NCBI RefSeq assembly: GCF_004000865.1
Contig: NZ_BIMB01000043.1
Location: forward strand, 1-60,365
Direction: 5' to 3'
Length of the DNA: 60,365 bases
From: Paenibacillus elgii NBRC 100335
Lineage (GTDB): Bacteria > Bacillota > Bacilli > Paenibacillales > NBRC-103111
In this document: positions 9,388 through 18,599 of the stretch, in pieces
How the letters are laid out: each line of letters opens with the position of its first letter
Position numbering within the stretch: the first letter of the stretch is position 1
Position numbers and translations under genes: made by a program
The notes under the pieces: model-generated
Database searches by the model: none
Seen by the model: the letters and a program-made list of their open reading frames with translations, nothing else
What the model was told of the DNA's origin: nothing

Positions 9388-10485
9388 ATGATGAAAAAAT
9401 GGTTCCAGCTTCTGTTTGCAGTTATCGGCGGTGCGCTTGGTGTACGGTGGACTGATACGGTAGGGAAACCATGTTTTGAATTCATAGCATCGGTTTTGGG
9501 ACGGGAAGAAATTCAAGGACAAGCCCTCTGGATGCTGGGGGCCGGCGCGCTGCTCTTCTACTCGATCAGTTCTTGGGCATTAACGTATTTGCTGAAAGTG
9601 GTGCAGCGGGGAGAGGAACGCATTGCCAACGTACCGGTGACCGATCTGCTCGCGGGCTCGATCGGAATGGTCGTCGGCTTGCTCTTTTCGTCGGTGCTGC
9701 TCCATCCGTTCAGCCAGGCAGGCGTATTCAGCCCCCTGCTGCATATGCTGCTGATCGCGGCATTTTCGTACGCGGGCTATCGGCTTGGCGCAGTGAAGCA
9801 GGAGGAGCTGTTCACCGTGCTGGATGCACGACGTTCGGATCGCGGGAAGGGAGCGTCCGGGGAGCCCAAAGGGTTCGAGGAGCATAAAATTCTCGATACG
9901 AGCGTAATTATCGACGGGCGGATTGCGGATATTTGCAAAACCGGATTTATTGAGGGAACCCTCGTCATTCCCGAATTTGTGCTGGAGGAGCTGCAGCATA
10001 TTGCCGATTCGTCGGACTTGCTCAAGCGCAACCGCGGCCGTCGGGGGCTGGATATTTTGAACAAAATCCAGAAGGAGCTTGATGTCAAAGTGCTGATCTA
10101 CGAAGGGGATTTTGAAGAAATTTCCGAGGTAGACAGCAAGCTGGTGCGTCTGGCCAAAGCTTTGCAGGGGAAAGTAATTACGAACGATTTCAATCTCAAC
10201 AAAGTATGCGAGCTGCAGGGCGTATCGGTGCTGAACATCAACGATCTGGCGAATGCGGTGAAGCCGGTCGTACTGCCCGGAGAGGAAATCTTGGTGCAAG
10301 TCATCAAGGACGGCAAGGAGCACGGGCAGGGCGTCGCCTATTTGGATGACGGCACGATGATTGTCGTGGAAGGCGGCCGGGACTTTATCGGCATGACGCT
10401 CGATGTGCTGGTGACGAGCGTTCTTCAAACGTCAGCCGGTCGAATGATATTTGCCAAGCCGAAGCTATTGGAAAAAGCGCTCTAA
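9388..10485 (+). CDS. PIN/TRAM domain membrane protein (YacL family)
   Basis: A 365-residue protein. The N-terminal 130 residues hold about four hydrophobic segments. A PIN-like nuclease domain follows from about residue 166 (ILDTSVIIDGRIADI, later KVITNDFNLNKV), with acidic residues typical of the metal site. The C-terminal TRAM domain (GEEILVQVIKDGKEHGQGVAYLDDG) may bind RNA. Conserved beside ispD in many Bacillota; its target RNA is unknown to me. Start ATG has GGAGGTG 7 bp upstream. It starts a new unit after the pssA terminator. Confidence 0.9.
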   Translation: MMKKWFQLLFAVIGGALGVRWTDTVGKPCFEFIASVLGREEIQGQALWMLGAGALLFYSISSWALTYLLKVVQRGEERIANVPVTDLLAGSIGMVVGLLFSSVLLHPFSQAGVFSPLLHMLLIAAFSYAGYRLGAVKQEELFTVLDARRSDRGKGASGEPKGFEEHKILDTSVIIDGRIADICKTGFIEGTLVIPEFVLEELQHIADSSDLLKRNRGRRGLDILNKIQKELDVKVLIYEGDFEEISEVDSKLVRLAKALQGKVITNDFNLNKVCELQGVSVLNINDLANAVKPVVLPGEEILVQVIKDGKEHGQGVAYLDDGTMIVVEGGRDFIGMTLDVLVTSVLQTSAGRMIFAKPKLLEKAL

Positions 10486-10561
10486 CACGGTATGATAAGA
10501 GAGATGCGCTTAGAATAAGGCAAACGGGTTTGCTTCATTCGGTGCCGAACCATAGTGGCAG

Positions 10562-11278
10562 GTGGACAAGTTGACGGATAAACTGGGGGTCGTAATCGTA
10601 GCGGCGGGCCGAGGCTCACGTATGCGGACGCAAGAAAGCAAGCAATATTTGCTGCTGGACGGCAAACCGATTCTGGTACATACGCTGGAACTGTTTGATC
10701 GGCTCGAAGCCGTGAGCGACGTGGTGTTGGTTACGGGGGCGGACGATGTAGAGCGGTGTCAGGGCTATATCGAGGCTTACGGGCTAAGAAAGGTGAAGCG
10801 AGTCATTCCCGGGGGGAAGGAACGTCAAGACTCCGTGTACCAAGGGCTGTTGGCCTTAGATGGCACCGTCCGTTGGGTGATGGTACACGACGGCGTCCGG
10901 CCGTTTGCCGCCCGGGAGCATATCGCGGCATGCCTGGATAAAGCGATAGAGACAGAAGCGGCTGTTCTGGCCGTACCCGTAAAAGATACGATTAAAATCG
11001 TGGACGGCGAAGGGTTGATCCAAGCGACTCCGGACCGACGCAGCTTGTGGGCGATTCAGACCCCGCAGGCTTTTCGTTTTTCTTTGCTGCGCGAAGCGCA
11101 CGAGCGGGCACGGGAGGAAGGCTTCGTCGGGACGGACGACGCCATGCTGGTCGAGCGGCTCGGCGTACGGGTCGCCGTCGTCGAAGCCGACTATTACAAT
11201 ATCAAAATCACGACGCCCGAGGACTTGCCTTGGGCCGAGTGGATCATTCGACATGTCAGGGGAGAGCGAGAGTCATGA
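10562..11278 (+). CDS. ispD: 2-C-methyl-D-erythritol 4-phosphate cytidylyltransferase
   Basis: A cytidylyltransferase of 238 residues from this GTG. The CTP-binding motif VAAGRGSRM is near the N-terminus and VHDGVRPF is in the middle. It converts MEP plus CTP to CDP-ME in the non-mevalonate isoprenoid pathway. The start is uncertain: TTG at 10571 has a better-spaced AGGTGG and gives a more typical N-terminus. The stop overlaps the ispF start (ATGA), so the two are probably translationally coupled. Confidence 0.95.
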   Translation: MDKLTDKLGVVIVAAGRGSRMRTQESKQYLLLDGKPILVHTLELFDRLEAVSDVVLVTGADDVERCQGYIEAYGLRKVKRVIPGGKERQDSVYQGLLALDGTVRWVMVHDGVRPFAAREHIAACLDKAIETEAAVLAVPVKDTIKIVDGEGLIQATPDRRSLWAIQTPQAFRFSLLREAHERAREEGFVGTDDAMLVERLGVRVAVVEADYYNIKITTPEDLPWAEWIIRHVRGERES

Positions 11279-11760
11279 TACGAGTGGGGCAAGGGTTCGA
11301 CGTGCATCAACTGGTGGAAGGACGCAAGTGCATTATCGGCGGCGTGGACATTCCTTTTGAAAAAGGGCTGCTCGGGCATTCCGACGCGGACGTGCTGCTG
11401 CACGCGCTGACCGATGCGATTCTTGGCGCACTGGGGCTTGGGGATATCGGAAAGCATTTTCCCGACACGGATGCCGCGTATAAGGATGCGGACAGCTATA
11501 AGCTGCTTGTGCAGGTATGGGAGAGCGCCAAGCAAGCGGGATACCGTCTGGGCAATGCGGACTGCACGATCATCGCGCAGAAGCCGAAGATGGCGCCGTA
11601 CATTCCCGCAATGATCGAGCGGATCGCAACCGCGCTTGAAGCGGAGCCGTCGCAGATTAATGTGAAAGCGACGACGACAGAGCAGCTCGGCTTCACCGGG
11701 CGGGGCGAAGGAATTGCCGCACAGGCGGTTGTTTGTCTTGTGAAAGATGTGCTATCATAA
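11275..11760 (+). CDS. ispF: 2-C-methyl-D-erythritol 2,4-cyclodiphosphate synthase
   Basis: A 161-residue enzyme of normal length. Metal ligands are visible in GFDVHQL and [19 protein letters not shown], followed by [11 protein letters not shown]. The C-terminal [19 protein letters not shown] is typical of the trimeric fold. It cyclises CDP-ME 2-phosphate, two steps after IspD. The start overlaps the ispD stop by four bases; longer upstream frames are out of family. Confidence 0.97.
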   Translation: MIRVGQGFDVHQLVEGRKCIIGGVDIPFEKGLLGHSDADVLLHALTDAILGALGLGDIGKHFPDTDAAYKDADSYKLLVQVWESAKQAGYRLGNADCTIIAQKPKMAPYIPAMIERIATALEAEPSQINVKATTTEQLGFTGRGEGIAAQAVVCLVKDVLS

Positions 11761-11833
11761 CAAATAATCTTTTTACGGATCGAAATGGCTTCCGGCGAGC
11801 GGTTGGCCCGGGAGTACGGGAGGAGAGGGCATT

Positions 11834-13285
11834 ATGGCAGAGTTTCGCGTAAGATACGCGCCGAGTCCGACGGGACATTTGCACATCGGCGGAGCACGGA
11901 CGGCATTGTTCGATTATTTGATTGCCCGCAAGCAGAGCGGGAAATTCGTTGTCCGTTTCGAGGATACGGATCAGACGAGACATGTGGAATCGGGCGTCGA
12001 CAGCCAGCTTAACGGTCTCAAGTGGCTCGGCGTGGATTGGGACGAGAGCGTGGACATCGGCGGACCGTACGGGCCGTACCGGCAAACGGAGCGGCTGCAC
12101 TTGTATCAGCCGTTTGTCGATCAGCTGCTGGAGAGCGGCGCTGCGTACCGTTGCTACTGCTCGGAGGCGGATCTGGAGAAGGAACGCGGAGAGCAGGAAG
12201 CGGCAGGACAGATGCCGATGTACTCCGGCAGATGCCGTCATTTGACGCCGGAGCAAGTCGAAGCGTTTGTGGCCGAGGGCCGCAAGCCGTCGATTCGTTT
12301 TCGCGTACCGGAGAACCGGGTAATCGCCTTCGAGGACCGCATCCGCGAGCATGTCGAATTTGAGAGCAATGGGATCGGCGACTTTATCATCGTGCGTCCG
12401 GACGGGATTCCGACGTATAATTTTGCCGTTATTTTGGACGACCATCTGATGAAAATTTCGTTGGTTATCCGTGGCGAAGAGCATCTGACCAATACGCCGC
12501 GGCAAATTATGATGTACGAGGCGCTTGGGCTGCCTGTGCCGGAGTTTGCTCACTTGGCGCTTATTTTGAACCCGGACCGCAAGAAGATGAGCAAGCGGGA
12601 CGAGTCCATCATCCAATTCATCGAGCAGTACAAAGAGCTCGGGTATTTGCCGGAAGCGGTCATGAACTTTATCGCTCTGCTCGGCTGGTCGCCTAAAGGC
12701 GAGGAAGAAATTTTCACCAGAGAAGAGCTGATCGAGCAGTTCGATCTGGACCGGGTGTCCAAAAGTCCGGCCGTATTCGACATGGATAAGCTCAATTGGA
12801 TGAATAATGTATATATTAAAAAAGCCGATACCGCGCGGATTACAAAGCTGGCGCTGCCTCATTTGCAGAAAGCAGGGAAGCTGCCGGAGACGCTCAGTCC
12901 CGAGCAGGAGCAGTGGGCTCACGAGCTCGTCGGGCTCTATCAGGAGCAGCTGCGCTACGCCGCGGAAATCGTGACGTTGTCCGAGTTGTTCTTCCGTGAG
13001 GACGTCAACTACGACGACGAGGCCAAAGCGATGCTTGCCGAAGAGCATGCGCCGGTCGTCCTTGGCAGCTTCTTGAAGCAGGTTGAGGCCGCAGCCGAGT
13101 TTACCGTGGATGCGCTGAAAGCGATGATCAAGGCGGTGCAGACGGAGACCGGCTATAAAGGAAAGCAGCTGTTCATGACGATCCGCGTAGCCCTGACGGG
13201 ACAAATGCACGGGCCCGACCTGAACATGGCGCTGCATTTGCTGGGAAAAGAAACGGTATCCGCACGCATTAAGAAGTTATTGTAA
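11834..13285 (+). CDS. gltX: Glutamyl-tRNA synthetase
   Basis: A 483-residue class I synthetase. The HIGH-type motif [12 protein letters not shown] starts at about residue 15 and KMSKR lies at about 251-255. The C-terminal helical domain binds the anticodon. In B. subtilis and relatives this enzyme also charges tRNA-Gln with Glu, which GatCAB then amidates; that is inferred here. ATG is preceded by GGGAGGAGAGG. The cysE T-box promoter begins at the very end of this gene. Confidence 0.97.
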   Translation: MAEFRVRYAPSPTGHLHIGGARTALFDYLIARKQSGKFVVRFEDTDQTRHVESGVDSQLNGLKWLGVDWDESVDIGGPYGPYRQTERLHLYQPFVDQLLESGAAYRCYCSEADLEKERGEQEAAGQMPMYSGRCRHLTPEQVEAFVAEGRKPSIRFRVPENRVIAFEDRIREHVEFESNGIGDFIIVRPDGIPTYNFAVILDDHLMKISLVIRGEEHLTNTPRQIMMYEALGLPVPEFAHLALILNPDRKKMSKRDESIIQFIEQYKELGYLPEAVMNFIALLGWSPKGEEEIFTREELIEQFDLDRVSKSPAVFDMDKLNWMNNVYIKKADTARITKLALPHLQKAGKLPETLSPEQEQWAHELVGLYQEQLRYAAEIVTLSELFFREDVNYDDEAKAMLAEEHAPVVLGSFLKQVEAAAEFTVDALKAMIKAVQTETGYKGKQLFMTIRVALTGQMHGPDLNMALHLLGKETVSARIKKLL

Positions 13286-13308
13286 TACCTACGGTTTTCT
13301 TATATACT
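13280..13308 (+). promoter_or_regulatory. Probable promoter of the cysE-cysS T-box transcript
   Basis: TTGTAA at 13280-13285, overlapping the gltX stop, a 17-bp spacer and TATACT at 13303-13308. It is placed to start a transcript just upstream of the T-box. Confidence 0.6.
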
Positions 13309-13349
13309 TAGAAAAAAATAAGATCAACCATCGATAACATACATCTACG

Positions 13350-13654
13350 GCGACGAACGGGAAAGTACGGAAAAGTGTCGGGATTCCCAGAGAGGACGAT
13401 CGGTTCGGCAACGAACCGGCTGCGAGTCGTCCAATTCCCCTTTTGCGGAAGTGCACCCGGGAGCCGTAAAGACGATCTGACGCGAGCGCTCCGGTGCAGC
13501 GGCAGGGTAGTCTTTACCGTGACGTTCACGATACGAACGATTGAGACGGATAGACGTCGGGCCATGTGCTGCCCCTTGTACGTTTATCCAAGCAGAGTGG
13601 AACCGCGAAAGAAGACGCCTCTGCAGCCGGAACGGCTGTGGAAGGCGTTTTTTT
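13350..13654 (+). promoter_or_regulatory. T-box riboswitch, cysteine specifier, upstream of cysE-cysS
   Basis: The T-box core AGAGTGGAACCGCG is at 13594-13607. Stem I carries the loop-E pair AGTA (13364-13367) and GAA (13448-13450), followed by one base, the specifier codon TGC (13452-13454) and an A, the usual layout. TGC is a cysteine codon, matching cysE and cysS downstream. Uncharged tRNA-Cys should stabilise the antiterminator; charged tRNA lets the terminator at the 3' end form. The exact 5' boundary is approximate. Confidence 0.93.
13613..13654 (+). terminator. T-box regulated terminator
   Basis: GACGCCTCTGCAGCCG pairs with CGGCTGTGGAAGGCGTT through a GAA loop, followed by seven T. 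The T-box core lies just 5' of it, in position to form the competing antiterminator. Confidence 0.92.
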
Positions 13655-13706
13655 GCGTGATGCGTAGAGTAGACGAAGGCGTCGCACAGGAACGGGGGGA
13701 TGATAC

Positions 13707-14369
13707 GTGTTTGCCAGAATGAAAGAAGACATCGAAACGATCTTTGAGAACGATCCGGCGGCGAGAAGCTGGTTTGAGGTCGTGTTCACCTATTCCGGTC
13801 TGCACGCCCTCTGGGCGCATCGCGTGGCGCACTGGTTTTATAAAAAAAGCTGGTTCACCGTCGCGCGCATCATTTCGCAAGCGAGCCGCTTTATGACCGG
13901 GATCGAAATTCATCCCGGCGCTGAGATCGGGAGGCGTTTCTTCATCGACCATGGCATGGGCGTCGTCATTGGAGAAACGTGCGAGATCGGCGACGACGTG
14001 CTGCTCTATCACGGCGTAACGCTCGGGGGCACCGGCAAGGAGCGGGGGAAGCGGCATCCGACCATCGGTAACAACGTGGTCATCTCGGCCGGGGCGAAGG
14101 TGCTCGGGTCCTTCACGGTCGGGGCTAACTCGCGGATCGGGTCGAACTCTGTCGTATTAAGCGAAGTTCCGGCCAACAGCACCGTCGTCGGAATCCCGGG
14201 AAAAATCGTCAAGCGGGACGGCGTGCGCGTCGGACGGCTGGAGCATGATAAGCTTTCGGACCCTGTTCTCGATATGATTCGCCAAATGCAGCAGCAAATC
14301 GACGAGCTGAAGGTTGAGGCTCATAAAGAAAAGACCAGAATTGGAGGAGCCGTGAAACATGAGTCTTAA
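13707..14369 (+). CDS. cysE: Serine O-acetyltransferase
   Basis: A 220-residue enzyme making O-acetylserine from serine and acetyl-CoA, the first committed step of cysteine synthesis. A short alpha-helical N-domain ([22 protein letters not shown]) precedes a left-handed beta-helix of hexapeptide repeats ([36 protein letters not shown]). The GTG start has GGGGGGA upstream. It overlaps the cysS start by 11 bp, so the pair is one unit under T-box control. Confidence 0.96.
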   Translation: MFARMKEDIETIFENDPAARSWFEVVFTYSGLHALWAHRVAHWFYKKSWFTVARIISQASRFMTGIEIHPGAEIGRRFFIDHGMGVVIGETCEIGDDVLLYHGVTLGGTGKERGKRHPTIGNNVVISAGAKVLGSFTVGANSRIGSNSVVLSEVPANSTVVGIPGKIVKRDGVRVGRLEHDKLSDPVLDMIRQMQQQIDELKVEAHKEKTRIGGAVKHES

Positions 14370-15756
14370 GATTTATAATACGTTGACTCGGACAAAAGAA
14401 GAGTTCAAGCCTCTGGAGCCGGGTAAAGTGAAAATGTACGTCTGCGGTCCCACCGTGTACGGCTACATTCACATTGGAAACGCGCGTCCGGTCATCTTTT
14501 TCGACGTCGTGCGACGTTATTTGGAATCGGTCGGCTACGAAGTGACGTATGCCGTCAACTTTACGGATGTGGACGACAAGCTGATTAAAAAAGCGGCCGA
14601 AATGGGCGTAACCGTGCCGGAGGTTGCCGACCTGTTCGTGCAAAAATATTACGAAGATACCAAAGGGCTGGGGGTGCGGGAAGCAACGCTTCATCCGCGC
14701 GTCACCCAGAACATGACCGAGATCATCGATTTCATCTCCGGACTGGTGGAGAAGGATTATGCCTACGAGGCGGGCGGGGACGTCTTCTTCCGGACGGCCA
14801 AATTTCCGGAGTACGGTAAGTTGTCCCACCAAAACTTGGAAGAGCTGCAATACGGCATTCGCGTAGATGTCGATGAGCGGAAGGAAAGCCCGCAAGATTT
14901 CGTGCTCTGGAAGGCGGCGAAGCCGGGCGAAATCAGCTGGTCAAGTCCGTGGGGCGAAGGCCGTCCGGGCTGGCACATCGAATGCTCGGCGATGATCCGC
15001 AAATATTTGGGCGATTCCATCGACATTCACGGAGGCGGACTGGACCTGACCTTCCCGCACCATGAATGCGAAATTGCCCAATCCGAAGGCTTGACGGGAC
15101 AGCGGATGACGAACTACTGGATGCATAACGGATTCGTGAACGTCAATGATGAGAAGATGTCGAAATCGCTCGGCAATGGAATCAATGTACATGAGCTGCT
15201 GAAGTCGATTCCGGGCGAGGTGATCCGGTATTTCATGTTGTCAGGTCACTACCGCAATCCGCTCAATTTCAGCGACGAAGCTGTGGAGCAGGCGAGAGGA
15301 AGCTTGGCCCGGATTGAGAACTGCCTTTCCGCGCTGAAGCACCGTCTCAAGACGGCGGAAGCAGGGGAAGTCGATCCTGAAATCGCGGCGGCGGTGCGTA
15401 ACGCTCAGCAGCAGTTCGAAAGCAAGATGAACGATGATTTCAATACGCCGGACGCAATCACGGCAGTATTCGAGCTTGTCAATGCGGCGAATCCGTACAT
15501 CAACCGCGAGCAAGTGACGGCACCCACCTTGGAGCTGCTGCTGAAGCAGTTTGAAGCGATGGATCAAGTGCTGGGCATACTAGCACCTGAAGCCGAGGAC
15601 CTGCTGGATGAAGAAATCGAACAATTGATCGTCGAGCGGACGGAAGCCCGCAAAGCGAAAAATTGGGCGCGTGCCGACGAAATCCGTAATCTGTTGACCG
15701 AGCGCGGCATCGTGCTTGAGGATACGGCCCAAGGCATTCGTTGGCGGCGGAGCTAG
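14359..15756 (+). CDS. cysS: Cysteinyl-tRNA synthetase
   Basis: A 465-residue class I synthetase. The HIGH motif lies in [11 protein letters not shown] with the zinc-ligand cysteine in YVCGPTV before it. Further zinc ligands are in GWHIECSAM and [11 protein letters not shown], and KMSKS is in [11 protein letters not shown]. It charges tRNA-Cys. Being downstream of a TGC T-box closes a feedback loop, since its own substrate tRNA is the sensor. AATTGGAGGAG precedes the ATG. Confidence 0.97.
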   Translation: MSLKIYNTLTRTKEEFKPLEPGKVKMYVCGPTVYGYIHIGNARPVIFFDVVRRYLESVGYEVTYAVNFTDVDDKLIKKAAEMGVTVPEVADLFVQKYYEDTKGLGVREATLHPRVTQNMTEIIDFISGLVEKDYAYEAGGDVFFRTAKFPEYGKLSHQNLEELQYGIRVDVDERKESPQDFVLWKAAKPGEISWSSPWGEGRPGWHIECSAMIRKYLGDSIDIHGGGLDLTFPHHECEIAQSEGLTGQRMTNYWMHNGFVNVNDEKMSKSLGNGINVHELLKSIPGEVIRYFMLSGHYRNPLNFSDEAVEQARGSLARIENCLSALKHRLKTAEAGEVDPEIAAAVRNAQQQFESKMNDDFNTPDAITAVFELVNAANPYINREQVTAPTLELLLKQFEAMDQVLGILAPEAEDLLDEEIEQLIVERTEARKAKNWARADEIRNLLTERGIVLEDTAQGIRWRRS

Positions 15757-15760
15757 AGCG

Positions 15761-16228
15761 ATGGAACGAGATGAACAGGCACTGCCTTATTTGCAAGCGA
15801 ATTTGTTTTCTTTTCCGCCTTCGCGCGAGCCGAGGCTGTTGAACCCCCTCGTGCTGGCCTATGTGGGCGATGCCGTCTATGAGGTCTTTATCCGGCAATA
15901 TGTCGTCTCACAGACGAATCATAGGCCGAACCATCTTCACCGGCTGTCTACCCGGTACGTCTCGGCCAAGGCACAGGCGAAGGCGCTGCAGCGCTGGCTG
16001 CCGATCCTGACCGAAGAGGAGACGGATATCGTCAAGCGGGGAAGAAACGCCAAATCGGGCACAACGGCCAAAAATGCCGATGTGCTCGAATACCGCCACA
16101 GCACGGCGTTCGAGTGCCTGATCGGCTACTTGTATTATACGCAGCGATGGGAGAGGCTTCAGCAGCTGCTGATGCTCTCCTTGGAGCGGGACGAAACATC
16201 AACGACAACAGGAAAGGGGGACGCCTGA
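15761..16228 (+). CDS. mrnC: Mini-ribonuclease III
   Basis: A 155-residue RNase III catalytic domain without a dsRNA-binding domain. The signature is LVLAYVGDAVYEVFIRQYVV and the C-terminal acidic cluster is in YRHSTAFECLIGYLYYT. In B. subtilis it matures the ends of 23S rRNA. The ATG lies 4 bp after the cysS stop; longer frames overlapping cysS lack family sequence. The Shine-Dalgarno is weak, suggesting coupling to cysS. Confidence 0.94.
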   Translation: MERDEQALPYLQANLFSFPPSREPRLLNPLVLAYVGDAVYEVFIRQYVVSQTNHRPNHLHRLSTRYVSAKAQAKALQRWLPILTEEETDIVKRGRNAKSGTTAKNADVLEYRHSTAFECLIGYLYYTQRWERLQQLLMLSLERDETSTTTGKGDA

Positions 16229-16229
16229 C

Positions 16230-16970
16230 GTGGAAGAATTTATCGGAGGCAAGCATTCCGTACTCGAAGCGCTGCGTTCCGGGCGGACCATTAATAAGAT
16301 TTGGATCGCCGAGCAGGCTCAAAAACAACTTACTCAACCCATCCTCGCGGAAGCGAAGCAGAACGGCGTCATCGTGCAATTTGCGGACAAGCGCAAGCTG
16401 GATCAAATGGCTGGGGGCGTGCAGCATCAAGGCGTCGTTGCCCAAGTAGCGGCGTATGCGTATGTCGAAGTGGAGGATCTGCTGGCTCTAGCCGCGGAAC
16501 GCAACGAAATGCCGTTCCTGCTCATTCTCGACGAAATCGAGGACCCGCATAACTTGGGATCCATCCTGCGGACGGCGGACTGTACCGGCGTCCACGGGGT
16601 CATCATTCCGAAGCGGCGTTCCGTAGGACTGACCGCAACGGTATCCAAAACTTCCGCAGGCGCGGTTGAATACGTGCCCGTGGCCCGCGTCACCAACCTC
16701 GCCCAGACGATCGAACAGCTTAAGGAGCAGGGCGTTTGGATCGCCGGAGCTGATGTCGGGGCGCAGCAGCCGGTCTATCAGACGAACCTGAATCTGCCTC
16801 TGGCTATCGTGATCGGCAATGAGAACAAAGGCATCGGACGGCTCATTCGCGAAAAATGCGACTTTTTGTTGAAGCTGCCGATGTTCGGTCAAATCAACTC
16901 GCTTAATGCCTCGGTCGCGGCGTCGGTATTCATGTATGAAGTCGTCCGGCAGCGAATGGCTGCGGAATAA
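16230..16970 (+). CDS. rlmB: 23S rRNA (guanosine-2'-O-)-methyltransferase RlmB (SpoU family)
   Basis: A 246-residue SpoU/TrmD-knot methyltransferase. It has an N-terminal L30e-like substrate domain (EFIGGKHSVLEALRSG) and knot motifs LILDEIEDPHNLGSILRTAD, IVIGNENKGIGRLI and LPMFGQINSLNASVAASV. The family methylates the ribose of a conserved 23S guanosine (G2251 in E. coli numbering). GTG start follows AAAGGGGG, one base after the mrnC stop codon. Confidence 0.93.
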   Translation: MEEFIGGKHSVLEALRSGRTINKIWIAEQAQKQLTQPILAEAKQNGVIVQFADKRKLDQMAGGVQHQGVVAQVAAYAYVEVEDLLALAAERNEMPFLLILDEIEDPHNLGSILRTADCTGVHGVIIPKRRSVGLTATVSKTSAGAVEYVPVARVTNLAQTIEQLKEQGVWIAGADVGAQQPVYQTNLNLPLAIVIGNENKGIGRLIREKCDFLLKLPMFGQINSLNASVAASVFMYEVVRQRMAAE

Positions 16971-16994
16971 CGTCATGCTGCGGGGCGATGCGGC

Positions 16995-17510
16995 ATGATT
17001 CAGGAGATCCTCATCGTAGACGGTTACAACATCATCGGATCATGGCCGGAATTGCAAAGGCTGAAGGAGATCCGGCTGGAGGAAGCACGCGACCGGCTGA
17101 TCGAAACGATGGCCGAGTACCAGTCGTTCTCCGGGATGAAGGTTATCGTGGTGTTTGACGCTTACTACGTTCCGGGGCTTGGCGGCAAATATTTGCAAAG
17201 CAAGCTCCCGGTTTATTACACCAAGGAAAAGGAAACGGCGGACGAGCTGATCGAAAGGCTCGTCACCACCCATATCGGACGGCGCAAGCAGGTATACGTC
17301 GCGACCTCCGATATGACGGAGCAGCATGTAATTTTCGGCAAAGGGGCTTTCCGGATTCCGGCAAGCGAGCTTTTGGTTAAAGTGAGGCAGGTCCGCCAGG
17401 AAATCCGCCGGACGATCGACACTGAAGCATCGCCGAAGCGCAATTCGTTTGACAGCAGACTTAGCGGAGATATACGGGATCAGCTGGAGAAATGGCGCAG
17501 GGGGAATTAG
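16995..17510 (+). CDS. rae1: Ribosome-associated endonuclease Rae1 (YacP, NYN domain)
   Basis: A 171-residue protein with a PIN-like NYN fold. The N-terminal ILIVDGYNIIGSWPEL supplies a metal-binding aspartate, and VIVVFDAYYVPG and VATSDMTEQ add the other acidic positions. In B. subtilis Rae1 enters the ribosomal A site and cuts translated mRNA. It follows rlmB by 24 bp, in the usual mrnC-rlmB-rae1-sigH order. Its Shine-Dalgarno is weak. Confidence 0.92.
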   Translation: MIQEILIVDGYNIIGSWPELQRLKEIRLEEARDRLIETMAEYQSFSGMKVIVVFDAYYVPGLGGKYLQSKLPVYYTKEKETADELIERLVTTHIGRRKQVYVATSDMTEQHVIFGKGAFRIPASELLVKVRQVRQEIRRTIDTEASPKRNSFDSRLSGDIRDQLEKWRRGN

Positions 17511-17544
17511 GGGCTGTGAAGGTAAAGCCTGCGAATCCGGCAAC

Positions 17545-17588
17545 AATCTAGCTTTTTGTAGCGGGAATCCGGTTGACGGCGCTAGATT
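17545..17588. repeat. Inverted repeat bracketing the sigH -35 box
   Basis: AATCTAGC at 17545-17552 and GCTAGATT at 17581-17588 are perfect 8-bp arms 28 bp apart, enclosing the -35 region of the sigH promoter. A direct repeat GAATCCGG at 17533 and 17566 overlaps. Possible repressor site or mRNA hairpin; function unknown. Confidence 0.5.
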
Positions 17589-17602
17589 ACATAATGTATA
17601 CT
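17573..17602 (+). promoter_or_regulatory. Probable sigma-A promoter of sigH
   Basis: TTGACG at 17573-17578, an 18-bp spacer and TATACT at 17597-17602, about 38 bp before the sigH start codon. Confidence 0.65.
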
Positions 17603-17639
17603 AGTCCTATCTTTCAAGCGTTGGGCCGGAGGGATTGTA

Positions 17640-18284
17640 GTGAGTGTCGACCTCAAAGAGTTGAGAATGTACGAATACGACCTCAAGGCAGACGAAGATG
17701 TGGTCGAAGCCGTCCGTGAAGGGGACAGCGACGCCTTGGAGTACTTGATCAACAAGTACAAGAACTTCGTTCGCGCCAAAGCGCGCTCTTATTTTCTTAT
17801 CGGCGCTGATAGAGAGGATATCGTACAAGAGGGAATGATCGGCCTGTATAAATCGATCCGCGACTTCCGCGGCGATAAGCTAGCCTCCTTCAAAGCGTTT
17901 GCCGAGCTTTGCATTACCCGCCAAATCATTACGGCCATCAAAACCGCCACTCGCCAGAAGCATATCCCCCTAAATTCCTACGTTTCGTTGGACAAGCCCA
18001 TCTATGATGAAGATTCCGACAGGACGCTGCTTGATGTCATTTGTGGCTCCCGCGTATCCGATCCCGAGGAATTGATCATTAATCAAGAGGAGTTCAGCGG
18101 GCTGGAAGATAAAATGGGAGAGATATTAAGCGACCTGGAACGCAGGGTGCTGATGCTGTATTTGGACGGGCGGTCCTATCAGGAAATCGCCGTCGATTTG
18201 GACAGGCATGTAAAGTCGATTGACAATGCATTGCAGCGCGTGAAGCGCAAGCTGGAGAGGTATCTGGAAGTACGCGACGCATAA
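17640..18284 (+). CDS. sigH: RNA polymerase sigma-H factor (stationary phase, sporulation)
   Basis: A 214-residue sigma-70 family factor nearly identical to B. subtilis SigH in its core. Region 2 contains NFVRAKARSYFLIGADRED and QEGMIGLYKSIRDF; region 4 contains GRSYQEIAVDLDRHVKSIDN, the helix-turn-helix. SigH drives early sporulation and competence genes. The GTG start follows CCGGAGGGA. It has its own promoter, an inverted repeat over the -35 box and a terminator. In B. subtilis AbrB represses sigH; no AbrB site can be called by eye. Confidence 0.96.
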   Translation: MSVDLKELRMYEYDLKADEDVVEAVREGDSDALEYLINKYKNFVRAKARSYFLIGADREDIVQEGMIGLYKSIRDFRGDKLASFKAFAELCITRQIITAIKTATRQKHIPLNSYVSLDKPIYDEDSDRTLLDVICGSRVSDPEELIINQEEFSGLEDKMGEILSDLERRVLMLYLDGRSYQEIAVDLDRHVKSIDNALQRVKRKLERYLEVRDA

Positions 18285-18293
18285 AACGTAGAT

Positions 18294-18330
18294 AAGCGCC
18301 TTTATTGCTGCGAAGCAAGGTGCTTTTTTT
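18294..18330 (+). terminator. Intrinsic terminator after sigH
   Basis: AAGCGCCTT pairs with AAGGTGCTT (one G-T wobble), with an inner TTGCT/AGCAA extension, followed by seven T. Confidence 0.88.
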
Positions 18331-18370
18331 GTTTTATATAGGTTTAGAGATTATTATAGAACGAATGTTC
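18329..18370 (+). promoter_or_regulatory. Possible promoter with a LexA-like palindrome
   Basis: TTGTTT at 18329-18334, a 17-bp spacer and TATTAT at 18352-18357 are followed at 18359-18370 by GAAC-GAAT-GTTC. This fits the Bacillus LexA core GAAC-N4-GTTC, with a G on the right flank but A instead of C on the left. No gene of normal size is transcribed from it before rpmG. The core is expected about once by chance in 60 kb, so only its promoter position makes it notable. Confidence 0.35.
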
Positions 18371-18481
18371 GCGCGTGACAAGATGTCCTTTTGTAAAAAA
18401 ATGATCAAGTTTTCGTTTAGAGGCGAGCCGTCTGGTCAATAATGGATGGGACGAGACAAGCGTTATGTTAATCCTTTTTCC
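18371..18481. other. Intergenic stretch without a supported gene
   Basis: The only start of note is ATG 18384, opening a 19-codon frame (MSFCKKMIKF...) without a ribosome binding site. No RNA gene was recognised. Confidence 0.5.
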
Positions 18482-18510
18482 TTGACAGAAGATAGGCCGT
18501 ATGCTAAAGT
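18482..18510 (+). promoter_or_regulatory. Promoter of the rpmG-secE-nusG unit
   Basis: A perfect TTGACA at 18482-18487, a 17-bp spacer and TAAAGT at 18505-18510 with an extended TGC. Transcription should start near 18517. Confidence 0.8.
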
Positions 18511-18520
18511 ATATCGGGTA

Positions 18521-18546
18521 GCCTTAGACGAAAAGGCGTTTTTTTT
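18521..18546 (+). terminator. Hairpin with T-tract at the extreme 5' end of the rpmG transcript
   Basis: GCCTT pairs with AAGGC across a 7-nt loop, then G and eight T. It starts only about 4 nt after the predicted transcription start. It could be an early attenuator or a 5' stabiliser of the mRNA. Confidence 0.5.
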
Positions 18547-18599
18547 GCTGGTCGTGTAAGGTTGTAAATTTCGAGGCTGGTCCGTAGGAGGTGTACATC

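Noticed and set aside
13375..13722. A 115-residue plus-strand frame in the gltX-cysE gap
   Set aside because: It runs through the T-box stem I, core and terminator, which explain the sequence better.
18384..18443. 19-codon frame after the LexA-like box
   Set aside because: No ribosome binding site and no known toxin-like pattern; kept only as a note in the LexA finding.
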